From DATLGB01 sp964242305 (GTDB taxonomy: Bacteria; Actinomycetota; Thermoleophilia; Solirubrobacterales; Solirubrobacteraceae), in NCBI GenBank assembly GCA_964242305.1, contig CAXTBB010000025.1, positions 1-64,000 on the forward strand: DNA of 64,000 bases, in the 5' to 3' direction. The notes under the pieces were generated by a model. It was not told the DNA's origin. It did no database searches and saw nothing but the letters and a program-made list of their open reading frames with translations. Position 1 is the stretch's first letter; every line of letters starts with the position of its first letter. The translations under genes were made by a program, and so were the position numbers. This document shows positions 54,074 through 62,235 of the stretch, piece after piece.

Positions 54074-55969
54074 TTACGCCTCCGCCTTCTCGGTTGTCGA
54101 CTTCGCCGTGGTTTCCTCGGCCGACTTGAAGATGCCGTGGACCGCCCCCGGGACGCCGTACTCGTACGGGCCGCCGACCACCGTCGGGATGTGGTCGAAG
54201 TTGAAGATCGGCGGGGGCGAGGAGACCTGCCACTCGAGCGTCAGCGAGTTCCAGGGGTTCGCGGGCGCCCGCGGGCCCGACCGCCACGACGTGACCATGT
54301 TGTAGAGGAAGATCAGCGACGACAGCCCGAGGCCGAAGGACATGATCGAGATGATCAGGTTCCACGTCGCCCACTGCTCCGAGTAGTCGAACACGCGCCG
54401 CGGCATGCCCTGGATCCCGATCACGTGCATGGGGGCGAACGTCCCGTTGAAGAAGAAGAACGTGCTCCAGAAGTGCAGCCGGCCGAGCCGGTCGTCGAAC
54501 ATCCGCCCGGTCATCTTCGGGAACCAGTAGTAGACGCCGGCGAAGATCGTGAACATCGACCCGCCGAAGAGCACGTAGTGGATGTGGGCGACGATGAAGT
54601 ACGTGTCCGACACGTGGATGTCGAACGGGATCATGGCCAGCATCACGCCCGAGATCCCGCCCAGGGTGAACATGGTCAGGAAGCCGAGGACGAACAGCAT
54701 CGGCGTGTCTAAGTGCAGCACCCCTCGCCACAGCGTGGCCAGCCACGAGAAGATCTTGATGCCGGTCGGCACCGCGATGATCGCCGTGGTGATCATCATC
54801 GGGACGCGGATCCACGGCTGCATGCCCGAGACGAACATGTGGTGCGCCCACACGGTGAAGCCCAGCAGCACGATCGCCAGGAGCGAGAAGGCCATCATCC
54901 GGTAGCCGAAGATCGGCTTGCGCGACTTGACCGAGATGACCTCGGAGACGATGCCGAAGCCGGGCAGCATCATGATGTAGACGGCCGGGTGGCTGTAGAA
55001 CCAGAACACGTGCTGGTACATCAGCGGGTTGCCGTTCTGGCCCGCCGCGGAGTCGAAGAAGTGGAAGTTCAGCATGCGGTCCAGCAGCACGAAGAACTGC
55101 GACGCGGCGATGAACGGCGTGGCGATCACGACCAGTAGCGAGGTCGAGAAGTTCGCCCACACCAGCAGCGGCATGCGCCAGAAGCTCATGCCCGGCGCGC
55201 GCATGGTGATGATCGTGACCAGGAAGTTCAGCGCGGTGGCGATCGACGACGCGCCCGCGAACTGCACGCCGACGGTGAAGAACATCTGCCCTATCGGCGT
55301 GTCGGTCGACAGTGGTGCGTAGGCCGTCCAGCCCGTCGCGAACGAGCCGCCGGGGGCGAGGAAGGAGAGGATCATCATCGTGCCGGCGACCGGCAGCATC
55401 CAGAACGACAGGGCGTTCAGGCGCGGGAAGGCCATGTCCGGTGCGCCGATCATCAGCGGCAGGACGAAGTTGGCCAGGCCCGCGAAGACGGGGATGATGA
55501 ACAGGAAGATCATCAGCGACGCGTGGACGCTGAACAGGCCGTTGTACGTGTTGCCGGAGACGAACTGCGACCCCGGCTGCGCGAGCTCGGCGCGGACCAG
55601 CATGGCCAGCAGGCCGCCGACGAACATGAAGAAGAAGGCGGTGACCGTGTACTGGATGCCGATCACCTTGTGATCGGTGTTGACGCGGAAGTAGTCCTTC
55701 CACGAGTGGGCGCCGTGGCTCGAGTGGTCCTCGGGCCGGGTCGGCTTGCCCGACGCCCAGTAGAACCAGTAGTCGAAGGCGCCGATGCCGACGAGGAAGA
55801 ACAGCGGCGCGGCGATCAGGGCGATGACACCCCAGGCGTCGGGCAGGAACAGGTCGTCGCGGCCGTAGGCGAGGCGGGTGAGCACGCTCAGCCCGATCGC
55901 GAAGGCGACTCCGAGCAGCAGCGCCCAGCCGCCGCGAAGCAGCCCGGGCTGGCGAAGTCTGGCGGTCAT
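54074..55969 (-). CDS. ctaD: Cytochrome c oxidase subunit I, A2-type
   Basis: A 631-residue heme-copper oxidase subunit with an extra N-terminal membrane region (about 1-60) before the core. CuB/heme motifs: TVDHKVIGIQ-type DHK start, WFYSHPAVYI (CuB His with cross-linked Tyr; Ala replaces the Glu of HPEVY and YS precedes it, the A2 signature), WAHHMFVSG, and K-channel PTGIKIF; HIHYVLFGG heme ligands. It abuts ctaC upstream by 1 bp. Full redox subunit set in this cluster with ctaC and ctaE. Confidence 0.95.
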   Translation of the reverse strand: MTARLRQPGLLRGGWALLLGVAFAIGLSVLTRLAYGRDDLFLPDAWGVIALIAAPLFFLVGIGAFDYWFYWASGKPTRPEDHSSHGAHSWKDYFRVNTDHKVIGIQYTVTAFFFMFVGGLLAMLVRAELAQPGSQFVSGNTYNGLFSVHASLMIFLFIIPVFAGLANFVLPLMIGAPDMAFPRLNALSFWMLPVAGTMMILSFLAPGGSFATGWTAYAPLSTDTPIGQMFFTVGVQFAGASSIATALNFLVTIITMRAPGMSFWRMPLLVWANFSTSLLVVIATPFIAASQFFVLLDRMLNFHFFDSAAGQNGNPLMYQHVFWFYSHPAVYIMMLPGFGIVSEVISVKSRKPIFGYRMMAFSLLAIVLLGFTVWAHHMFVSGMQPWIRVPMMITTAIIAVPTGIKIFSWLATLWRGVLHLDTPMLFVLGFLTMFTLGGISGVMLAMIPFDIHVSDTYFIVAHIHYVLFGGSMFTIFAGVYYWFPKMTGRMFDDRLGRLHFWSTFFFFNGTFAPMHVIGIQGMPRRVFDYSEQWATWNLIISIMSFGLGLSSLIFLYNMVTSWRSGPRAPANPWNSLTLEWQVSSPPPIFNFDHIPTVVGGPYEYGVPGAVHGIFKSAEETTAKSTTEKAEA

Positions 55970-55970
55970 C

Positions 55971-57065
55971 TCATCCTTCCTGACTTTCCTGGAGGTACTT
56001 CACGAGCGCATCGATCTCGGCGTCACTGAGGGTGTCGCCGTAGTTGGGCGGCATGATGTTCGCGCCGAACCCCTTGGTGATCTCCTTGTTGGGGTCGACG
56101 ATGTCCTCCTTGATCATCGCCGCGCTCTGGCCCTTGAGGGTCTGCCCGAGGTTCGGGCCGGTCTGCCCGCTGGTGCCGGCCGCCTTGAGCGTGTGGCAGC
56201 CGCCGCAGCCGTTGGCGGCGAAGACCGTCCCGCCGTCCGCGGAGCCGCCGCCGCTGGCCGCCGGCTTGCCCTTGGCCTGCTTGCTCAGCCAGGCGTCGAA
56301 GTCGGCGTCCGGGAGCACGTGCGCGGTCTGGCGCATCACGGCGTGTCCGAGACCGCACAGCTCAGCGCAGACGACGGGGTAGTCGCCGACGCGGGTGGGC
56401 GTGACCCGGTAATCCGTGGTGATGCCGGGCACGGCGTCGATCTTCCAGCGGAAGGCGGGCACCCAGAAGTCGTGCAGGACGTCCTTGGTCTGCACCTTGA
56501 AGTGCACGGACTGGTCCTTGGGGAGGTAGAGCTGGCTGGAGGCCAGCTCCTTGCCGTCCGCGCCCTTCTCGCCGGGGTAGTAGAAGGTCCAGGCGAACTG
56601 CTCGCCGACCACGCGCACGACGCGCTCGGGCTGAGCGGTGGCGGCGGGCGCCTTCTCGGCGTTGTGCAGCTCGATGGCCGCGTACACGCACAGGCTGAGC
56701 ATCATCAGCGCCGGGAGCGCCGTCCAGATGATCTCCAGGCGCGTGTTGCCGTGGATCGGCGGCCCGTCCATGTCCTCCTCGCCGGGCTTCATGCGGAAGC
56801 GGTAGACGGAGTAGAGGACGACGGACGTGACGAGCACGAACACCGGCACGGAGGCGATGATCAGCACGTTGTAGAACGTGTCCACCTGGTCCGCCTGCGT
56901 GGACGCCGCGGTCGGGAACCAGTCGATGATCAGGCCGAGCGCGATGCCGAGGATCGACGCGACCACCCCGATGCCGATCAGCGGCAGGACAGGTGCCTTG
57001 TGATCCGAGACCCGGAGCTTCTCGCTCACGGGCTCGGGGGTCGTCTCCTCGTTCCCCTCGGCCAT
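55971..57065 (-). CDS. ctaC: Cytochrome c oxidase subunit II with fused C-terminal cytochrome c
   Basis: A 364-residue caa3-type subunit. Two N-terminal helices (about 27-50 and 65-90), cupredoxin domain with CuA ligands CAELCGLGHAVM, then a C-terminal cytochrome c domain with heme site CGGCH near residue 290 and axial Met in ANIMPPNYG. ATG 57065 with TAGGAT 9 nt upstream. First gene of the oxidase cluster ctaC-ctaD-Usp-ctaE-small protein. Confidence 0.95.
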   Translation of the reverse strand: MAEGNEETTPEPVSEKLRVSDHKAPVLPLIGIGVVASILGIALGLIIDWFPTAASTQADQVDTFYNVLIIASVPVFVLVTSVVLYSVYRFRMKPGEEDMDGPPIHGNTRLEIIWTALPALMMLSLCVYAAIELHNAEKAPAATAQPERVVRVVGEQFAWTFYYPGEKGADGKELASSQLYLPKDQSVHFKVQTKDVLHDFWVPAFRWKIDAVPGITTDYRVTPTRVGDYPVVCAELCGLGHAVMRQTAHVLPDADFDAWLSKQAKGKPAASGGGSADGGTVFAANGCGGCHTLKAAGTSGQTGPNLGQTLKGQSAAMIKEDIVDPNKEITKGFGANIMPPNYGDTLSDAEIDALVKYLQESQEG

Positions 57066-57074
57066 GCGCGCGGC

Positions 57075-57080
57075 ATCCTA
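57075..57080 (-). promoter_or_regulatory. Putative -10 box (TAGGAT) for the ctaC operon
   Basis: On the minus strand TAGGAT ends 9 nt before the ctaC ATG, giving a near-leaderless operon transcript, within the 79-bp gap following the AraC-type regulator. Confidence 0.45.
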
Positions 57081-57144
57081 CGGGACGCGGACGACGGAGG
57101 GAGCGCCGCGGGCGCGAACTGGTCGCGGCGGGGCGCGCCGCCGC

Positions 57145-57534
57145 TTACGCGGCGATGCGCACGGGCGCCTCGAAGCGCCCGCTGATGCTGCGGGTGCGGT
57201 AGTCCGACGGGGCCACGCCGAGGTAGCGGCGGAACGCCTTGGCGAACTGCGCCGGCTGCCGGTAGCCGACCCGGCGGGCGACCTCGCGGACCGTCAGCCC
57301 GCGGTCGGCGAGCAGCGCCGCGGCGCGGTCCATCCGCACGCGAGTGAGGTGCTCGCGGAAGGTGGTGCCGCCGATCTCGGCGTACGCGCGCTGAAGCTGA
57401 CGGCGAGAGGAGGCGACGCGTCGGGCGATGTCGTCCAGCGCGAGATCCGTGGCGTACTCGGACTCGACGATCGCGACCGCGTCCTCGAACAACGCCGTGC
57501 GGTGGTTGATGGTGGAGGGGCGGTGAGTTGGCAC
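57145..57534 (-). CDS. Stand-alone AraC-type HTH transcriptional regulator
   Basis: A 129-residue protein consisting almost only of the AraC DNA-binding domain: first HTH LALDDIARRVASSRRQLQRAY, second HTH LTVREVARRVGYRQPAQFAKAFRR, and the family tail LGVAPSDYR. No ligand-binding domain. GTG start. It sits directly upstream of ctaC in the same orientation and is a candidate regulator of the oxidase operon, though its target is not shown by sequence. Confidence 0.87.
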   Translation of the reverse strand: MPTHRPSTINHRTALFEDAVAIVESEYATDLALDDIARRVASSRRQLQRAYAEIGGTTFREHLTRVRMDRAAALLADRGLTVREVARRVGYRQPAQFAKAFRRYLGVAPSDYRTRSISGRFEAPVRIAA

Positions 57535-57649
57535 ACCTGCATTACGTTTTCAGGGGCAAGTTCGGATGAGTTTGCGCGCGAACATCCATTCGCCGGTAAG
57601 CTCCCAGACATCGTGTCATGCGTCACTAACTGGAGGTAGTTCTCAAACG

Positions 57650-58057
57650 ATGTACGTCCGCGACGGTATGAGCAACATGGTGCTCACGGTGGGACCCGGC
57701 CACACGCTGCGCCAGGCGGCTCGGCAGATGGTCGAGAAACGCGTCGGCGCCGCCGTGATCGCGGACCCCGAGGCGCCCGGCCCGGCGATCATCACCGAGC
57801 GCGACGTCCTCGGCTCGGTCGGCCGCGGCGAGGACCCCGACCAGGAGATGGTCGCCGACCACCTCACCGGCGACATCGTCGTCGCCGGGCCGGACTGGTC
57901 GCTCGAGCAGGCCGCCTCGGAGATGGTCAAGCGCGGCTTCCGCCACCTCGTCGTCATCGACGGAGGCGAGATCGCCGGCGTGCTGTCGATGCGGGACATC
58001 GTGCGGTGCTGGACGGAGGAGGGGGCGGTCTCCGAACTGGACGGTGCTCCCGCCTAG
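57650..58057 (+). CDS. Tandem CBS-domain protein
   Basis: A 135-residue protein with two CBS domains: MYVRDGMSNMVLTVGPGHTLR...AIITERDVL and MVADHLTGDIVVAGPDWSLEQAAS...VLSMRDIV. TGGAGG lies 12 nt before the ATG as a ribosome-binding site. Similar to MTS/HRP1-like stand-alone CBS pairs of actinobacteria, which bind nucleotides or respond to hypoxia. Divergent from AraC regulator; neighbour of the respiratory genes. Confidence 0.82.
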   Translation: MYVRDGMSNMVLTVGPGHTLRQAARQMVEKRVGAAVIADPEAPGPAIITERDVLGSVGRGEDPDQEMVADHLTGDIVVAGPDWSLEQAASEMVKRGFRHLVVIDGGEIAGVLSMRDIVRCWTEEGAVSELDGAPA

Positions 58058-58113
58058 CGCGCTCTGGGACGAACGACGGGCATTGAAGGAGAGGGACGGG
58101 GCGCCGCCGCAAG

Positions 58114-58200
58114 TCTGCGGACGTTTTGGTCGTCATAGCGACCAGAACGTCCGCAGAAGTGAGAGACCGGCCGAACCCGCCTCTCAGTGCCGCAGTTTTG
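58114..58200. repeat. Structured intergenic repeat, copy 2
   Basis: TCTGCGGACGTTTTGGTCG (58114-58132) pairs with CGACCAGAACGTCCGCAGA (58139-58157) with one wobble-type mismatch. It is followed by AGTGA, a second stem (TGAGAG/CTCTCA) and TGCCGCAGTTTTG. The order of parts and several blocks match copy 1 at 19392-19510, with base changes that keep pairing. Confidence 0.75.
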
Positions 58201-58204
58201 CGCG

Positions 58205-58444
58205 CTAGTGCCCGTGATCGAGCGGGAGATCGTTGATCTCCCGGGTGACCGCGCGGATCCAGACGACGGTGGTCGTCAGGAACACGATGCCGGCCGCGAT
58301 GACCAGCCAGACGCTGAGGGTGATGGAGACGATGACGCCCGCCAGCGACGCCGCGTTGAGCAGCGGCAGCAGGCTCGGCTCGGGCATGTGGACGTGCTCG
58401 CCCGCGGGGCCGGCCTCCGACTCGACGGGGCTGTGGTTGCTCAC
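58205..58444 (-). CDS. Small membrane protein, cytochrome oxidase subunit IV-like (79 aa)
   Basis: A 79-residue protein with two hydrophobic helices (about 27-50 and 50-68), a His/Glu-rich N-terminus and the end TREINDLPLDHGH. Position at the end of the second oxidase cluster and size fit a small accessory subunit. GTG start overlaps the stop of the 36-residue gene upstream by 4 bp. Confidence 0.65.
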   Translation of the reverse strand: MSNHSPVESEAGPAGEHVHMPEPSLLPLLNAASLAGVIVSITLSVWLVIAAGIVFLTTTVVWIRAVTREINDLPLDHGH

Positions 58445-58551
58445 GCCGTGTAGATGTAGGCGGCCAGGAAGGTCAGGCCGAAGATGACCAGGCAGATCGC
58501 GCCGACGATCAGGCCGGTGCGGACATTGCGCAGTGCGAGCTTGCGATCCAT
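58441..58551 (-). CDS. Small membrane protein (36 aa), second oxidase cluster
   Basis: A 36-residue frame opening MDRKLALRNVRTGLIVGA with a single hydrophobic helix ending FLAAYIYTA. It overlaps the next gene by GTGA and follows ctaB by 8 bp. A second tiny membrane gene in an oxidase cluster (compare 52508) makes a functional accessory subunit more likely. Confidence 0.6.
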   Translation of the reverse strand: MDRKLALRNVRTGLIVGAICLVIFGLTFLAAYIYTA

Positions 58552-58559
58552 GAGGAGGG

Positions 58560-59537
58560 TCAGCCTATCCGAGCGTCGAGGACCATGGCGACGAACAGCG
58601 CGGCCAGATAGCCGAGCGAGAACAGGTAGGTGCGCAGGGCGGCCTTGCGGTCGGCGAGGCGCTGCAGGCGCAGGGCCAGGTACACGAACGCGGCGCCCAG
58701 CACGGCGGCGAAGAGGGCGTAGATGAGACCGAAGAAGCCGAACATGACCGGCAGGAAGGTCAGGACGACCAGCAGGACGGCGTAGAGGGTGATCTGGCGC
58801 CGCGTCTCCACCTCGCCGCGGACGACGGGCATCATCGGGACGCCGACACGCGCGTACTCGTCCTTCATCAGCAGCGACAGCGCCCAGAAGTGGGGCGGGG
58901 TCCAGTAGAAGACGATCGCGAACAGGTACCAGGCCGCCGGATCCACGTGACCGGCGACGGCGGCCCAGCCGACCAGCGGCGGGACCGCGCCGGCGGCGCC
59001 GCCGATGACGATGTTCTGCGGCGTGCGGCGCTTGAGCCAGGCCGTGTACATGACCGTGTAGCCCACGAAGCCGCTGAAGGCGAGCACGGCGGCGAGGACG
59101 TTGACCGTGGCCGACAGCCAGGCGAAGGAGGCGGCGCTCAGTAGCAGCCCGTAGGCGAGCGCAGCGCGAGGGGAGACGCGGCCCGACGGGACCGGCCGGT
59201 CCGCCGTGCGGGCCATCTGGGCGTCGATGTCGCGGTCGTACCAGTGGTTGACGGCGCCGGCGCCCCCGGCGCTCAGGTACCCGCCGATGCAGGTGGCGAG
59301 CACGAGCGCCACGGACGGGTCGCCGGCGACGTACATCGTCGTCACCGTCGTCAGCAGCAGCAGCGACTGGACCTTGGGCTTGGTCAGCGCGACGTAGTCA
59401 CGCACCACCTGGGAGACGACTTGGGGGCCCACCTCCGGCGGCCTGTTACGACCCCCGCCACGCCTCTGCCGACTGGCCGCCTCCGGCACCCCTAGGGCCG
59501 CCTGCGGTGCGGCGACGGTGGCCTGCGAGGCCTCCAT
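58560..59537 (-). CDS. ctaB: Protoheme IX farnesyltransferase (heme O synthase)
   Basis: A 325-residue polytopic prenyltransferase that converts heme B to heme O for the oxidases. Prenyl-PP site NHWYDRDIDAQMARTADRPVPSG; second conserved loop YTAWLKRRTPQN and HFWALSLLMKDEYARVGVPMMP. About 35 extra N-terminal residues precede the first helix. ATG overlaps the ctaD stop upstream (ATGA). Confidence 0.94.
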   Translation of the reverse strand: MEASQATVAAPQAALGVPEAASRQRRGGGRNRPPEVGPQVVSQVVRDYVALTKPKVQSLLLLTTVTTMYVAGDPSVALVLATCIGGYLSAGGAGAVNHWYDRDIDAQMARTADRPVPSGRVSPRAALAYGLLLSAASFAWLSATVNVLAAVLAFSGFVGYTVMYTAWLKRRTPQNIVIGGAAGAVPPLVGWAAVAGHVDPAAWYLFAIVFYWTPPHFWALSLLMKDEYARVGVPMMPVVRGEVETRRQITLYAVLLVVLTFLPVMFGFFGLIYALFAAVLGAAFVYLALRLQRLADRKAALRTYLFSLGYLAALFVAMVLDARIG

Positions 59538-61252
59538 CAGCCTTCGGCCATCGCCCGGCTCGGCGCGTGGCGCTGCGTCTGGTTGGCCTCCTGCTCGACC
59601 TGGCGGCGCAGGTCCTTCATCGGCTCCACCGAGCGGATGCGCGGGATCGTGTCGAAGTTGTGCTCGGGCGGCGGGGACGTCGTGTACCACTCGAGCGTGT
59701 TGGCCTTCCACGGGTCCGGCCCGGCGACGGCGCCCTTGCGCAGCGACGACAGGATGTTGATGACCGTCAGCAGGACGCCGAGGGCGAGGATGAACGAGCC
59801 GATCGTCGAGATCAGGTTGTACGTGTTCCAGCCGGCGCTGCTCTCGTACTCGTAGATGCGCCGCGGCATGCCGTCGAGCCCGGCCGCGTGCTGGATCAGG
59901 AAGGTCACGTGGAAGCCGATCAGCACGAGCCAGAAGCCGGCCTTGCCGAGCCGCTCGCTGAGCATCCGGCCCGTCATCTTCGGGAACCAGTAGTACAGCG
60001 CGGAGAGCATGCCGAAGGCGGCGGCGCCGAAGGCCGTGTAGTGGAAGTGGGCGACGACGAAGTAGGTGTCGGTGAGCTGCCAGTCGACCGGGAACACGGC
60101 CAGGAAGATGCCGGTGATCCCGCCCAGCAGGAAGGTGCCGATGCCCGCCACCGCGTACAGCAGGGCGACGCGGTACTCGATCGTCCCCCGCCACAGCGTC
60201 GCGATCCAGTTGAGGATCTTCACGCCCGTGGGGACGGCGATCACGAACGAGGACAGCATGAAAAAGGCCAGCACGACGGTCGAGGTCGGCACCGCGAACA
60301 TGTGGTGCGCCCACACGAGCAGGCCCAGGAAGGCGATGCCCGCGGTGGAGGCGGCGATCGCCTTGTAGCCGAAGATCGGCTTGCGGGCGAACACCGGCAG
60401 CACCTCCGAGAAGACGCCGAACGCGGGCAAGACGAGGATGTAGACCTCTGGGTGCCCGAAGAACCAGAACAGGTGCTGCCACAGCAACGCCGAGCCGCCG
60501 GCGGTCGGGTCGAAGAAGTGCGTGCCGAAGTTGCGGTCCAGCAGGAGCATCGTCACCGTCGCCGCCAGCGAGGACAGGGCGATGACGACCAGGTAGGCGT
60601 AGATGAGCATCGCCCACACGAACAGCGGCAGGCGGCCCCAGCCCATGCCGCGGGCGCGCATGTTGTGCACCGTGGCGATGAAGTTGATCGCGCCGAGGAT
60701 CGACGACAGGCCGGTGAGGTGGATCATGTAGATCCAGGCCTCCTGGCCGTTTGACTGCGAGTACACGCGCGAGGACAGCGGCACGTAGGAGAACCAGCCG
60801 GCCTCCGGCGGCGTGAAGAACAGCGACGCGTACAGCGCGATGCCGCCGAACAGGAACATCCAGTAGGACCAGGCGTTCAGCCGCGGGAAGGCGACGTCGC
60901 GCGCGCCGATCATGAGCGGGAGCAGGTAGTTCGCGAAGCCCGCCCAGACCGGGACGATGACCAGGAAGATCATCGTCGTCCCGTGCAGAGTCAGGATCTG
61001 GTTGTACTTCTCGGGGGACAGCAGCGAGTTGTCCGGGACGCCGAGCTGCAGGCGCATCATCAGCGCCTCGACACCGCCGACCAGGAAGAACACGGCGACG
61101 GTCCAGAGGTACATGATCCCGATCTTCTTGTGATCGGTCGTGGTGATCCACGAGTACCAGCCCTTCGGCTCCGGCCGCACCTCGCGGGCCAGGATCTCCG
61201 GACGGCGGACCTTGTGCAGGCCCAGCGTCCTCGTGTCTTCAGCGATTGCCAT
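59537..61252 (-). CDS. Cytochrome c oxidase subunit I, A1-type (second oxidase)
   Basis: A 571-residue heme-copper oxidase subunit. DHKKIGIMYL start; FFGHPEVYILVLP retains the Glu of the D-pathway (A1 type, unlike the A2-type copy at 54074); WAHHMFAVPTS; K-channel PTGVKIL; HFHYTAFG heme ligands. No N-terminal extension. ctaC2 lies immediately upstream (61252) and ctaB downstream, so this is a complete second aa3-type core. Confidence 0.95.
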   Translation of the reverse strand: MAIAEDTRTLGLHKVRRPEILAREVRPEPKGWYSWITTTDHKKIGIMYLWTVAVFFLVGGVEALMMRLQLGVPDNSLLSPEKYNQILTLHGTTMIFLVIVPVWAGFANYLLPLMIGARDVAFPRLNAWSYWMFLFGGIALYASLFFTPPEAGWFSYVPLSSRVYSQSNGQEAWIYMIHLTGLSSILGAINFIATVHNMRARGMGWGRLPLFVWAMLIYAYLVVIALSSLAATVTMLLLDRNFGTHFFDPTAGGSALLWQHLFWFFGHPEVYILVLPAFGVFSEVLPVFARKPIFGYKAIAASTAGIAFLGLLVWAHHMFAVPTSTVVLAFFMLSSFVIAVPTGVKILNWIATLWRGTIEYRVALLYAVAGIGTFLLGGITGIFLAVFPVDWQLTDTYFVVAHFHYTAFGAAAFGMLSALYYWFPKMTGRMLSERLGKAGFWLVLIGFHVTFLIQHAAGLDGMPRRIYEYESSAGWNTYNLISTIGSFILALGVLLTVINILSSLRKGAVAGPDPWKANTLEWYTTSPPPEHNFDTIPRIRSVEPMKDLRRQVEQEANQTQRHAPSRAMAEG

Positions 61253-62142
61253 CAGCCTGTCACCTGGTCATCGTTGGCGTTCGAAGTGGGAGCGACGCCG
61301 CCGTTGTCGTACTTCGGCCGCGACTTCGCCTGCTGCTTGCGCGCCTCGGCGATGCGCTGCGCCTGTGCCGTGTACCACTCCTGGTACTTCTCGGGCGAGA
61401 GCACGCGGACCTGCGCGAGCATGTTGGCGTGGTTGCGGCCGCACAGCTCGGCGCACTGACCGCGGTAGACCCCGGGCTTGGCCTTGAACCAGGTGTGGTT
61501 CGTGTAGCCGGGGATGGCATCGAACTTGCCGCCCAGCTTGGGGATCCACCAGGAGTGGTTGACGTCGTCGGACGTGATGTCGAGCACGACGGTCGTGTCG
61601 GCGGGGACGACCATCTCCTCGTAGGAGAAGACGTCCTTGTCGCCGGGGTACTGGAAGCGCCACACGTACTGCTGGCCGTCGACGACGATCTTGAGCGCCT
61701 TGCCGTCCGGCGGCGAGGGCTGGTCCGTCGAGGCGTAGATCGCGCTGGAGGCGAACTGCAGGCCGTTGGCGCCGGTCTCGGCAGGGTCCTTGATGGACGG
61801 CAGCTTGATGAAGGTGAAGACGACCAGGAAGATCAGGATCGCGGCGGCGCCGACGGTCCAGCCGATCTCCAGGCGCGTGTTGCCGTGGATCTGGGCCGCC
61901 ACGGCGCCCTTCTTGGCCTTGAACTTGACCAGCGCCCACAGCAGCGCGCCCTCGACGACGACGAACACGATGATCGCGATGACGCCGATCAGCTTGTAAA
62001 GCGTGGAGATGTCGTCCGCGTTCGGCGAGCCGCCCGACTCCGGCGTGATCACCCCCGCGAAGGCATTGGCGGACAGCGCCAGCGTCAGTCCGAGGGCGAG
62101 GAGGATCGTCTTACGGCTCAAAGCGGGCGGGAGTCTATCCAC
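61252..62142 (-). CDS. Cytochrome c oxidase subunit II (second oxidase), no cytochrome c domain
   Basis: About 296 residues: signal/first helix (ILLALGLTLALSANAFA), two further helices, cupredoxin domain with CuA ligands CAELCGRNHANM, and a short tail instead of the C-terminal cytochrome c of the ctaC copy at 55971. Starts considered: GTG 62142 (used) or TTG 62121; TAGACT lies between. Its stop overlaps subunit I by 1 bp. An exported electron donor is needed; the cyt c-cupredoxin at 51767 is a candidate. Confidence 0.9.
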   Translation of the reverse strand: MDRLPPALSRKTILLALGLTLALSANAFAGVITPESGGSPNADDISTLYKLIGVIAIIVFVVVEGALLWALVKFKAKKGAVAAQIHGNTRLEIGWTVGAAAILIFLVVFTFIKLPSIKDPAETGANGLQFASSAIYASTDQPSPPDGKALKIVVDGQQYVWRFQYPGDKDVFSYEEMVVPADTTVVLDITSDDVNHSWWIPKLGGKFDAIPGYTNHTWFKAKPGVYRGQCAELCGRNHANMLAQVRVLSPEKYQEWYTAQAQRIAEARKQQAKSRPKYDNGGVAPTSNANDDQVTG

Positions 62143-62220
62143 GCAGAAGACGGCAGCGCGCCCGACGGCCGTGACCTGACTCACCGGCGTCCCCGCGGCC
62201 GCGGGGACCGGGCCTCCCGA

Positions 62221-62226
62221 TAGTCT
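62221..62226 (+). promoter_or_regulatory. Putative -10 box (TAGTCT) for the PAP2-like gene
   Basis: TAGTCT ends 9 nt before the GTG at 62236, supporting a leaderless transcript of the PAP2-flippase pair. Confidence 0.4.
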
Positions 62227-62235
62227 CGGCGCGCC

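Noticed and set aside
52670..54712. Long open frame antisense to ctaE, the Usp-like gene and part of ctaD
   Set aside because: Composition is Arg/Asp/Val/Glu-rich shadow and crosses three good genes.
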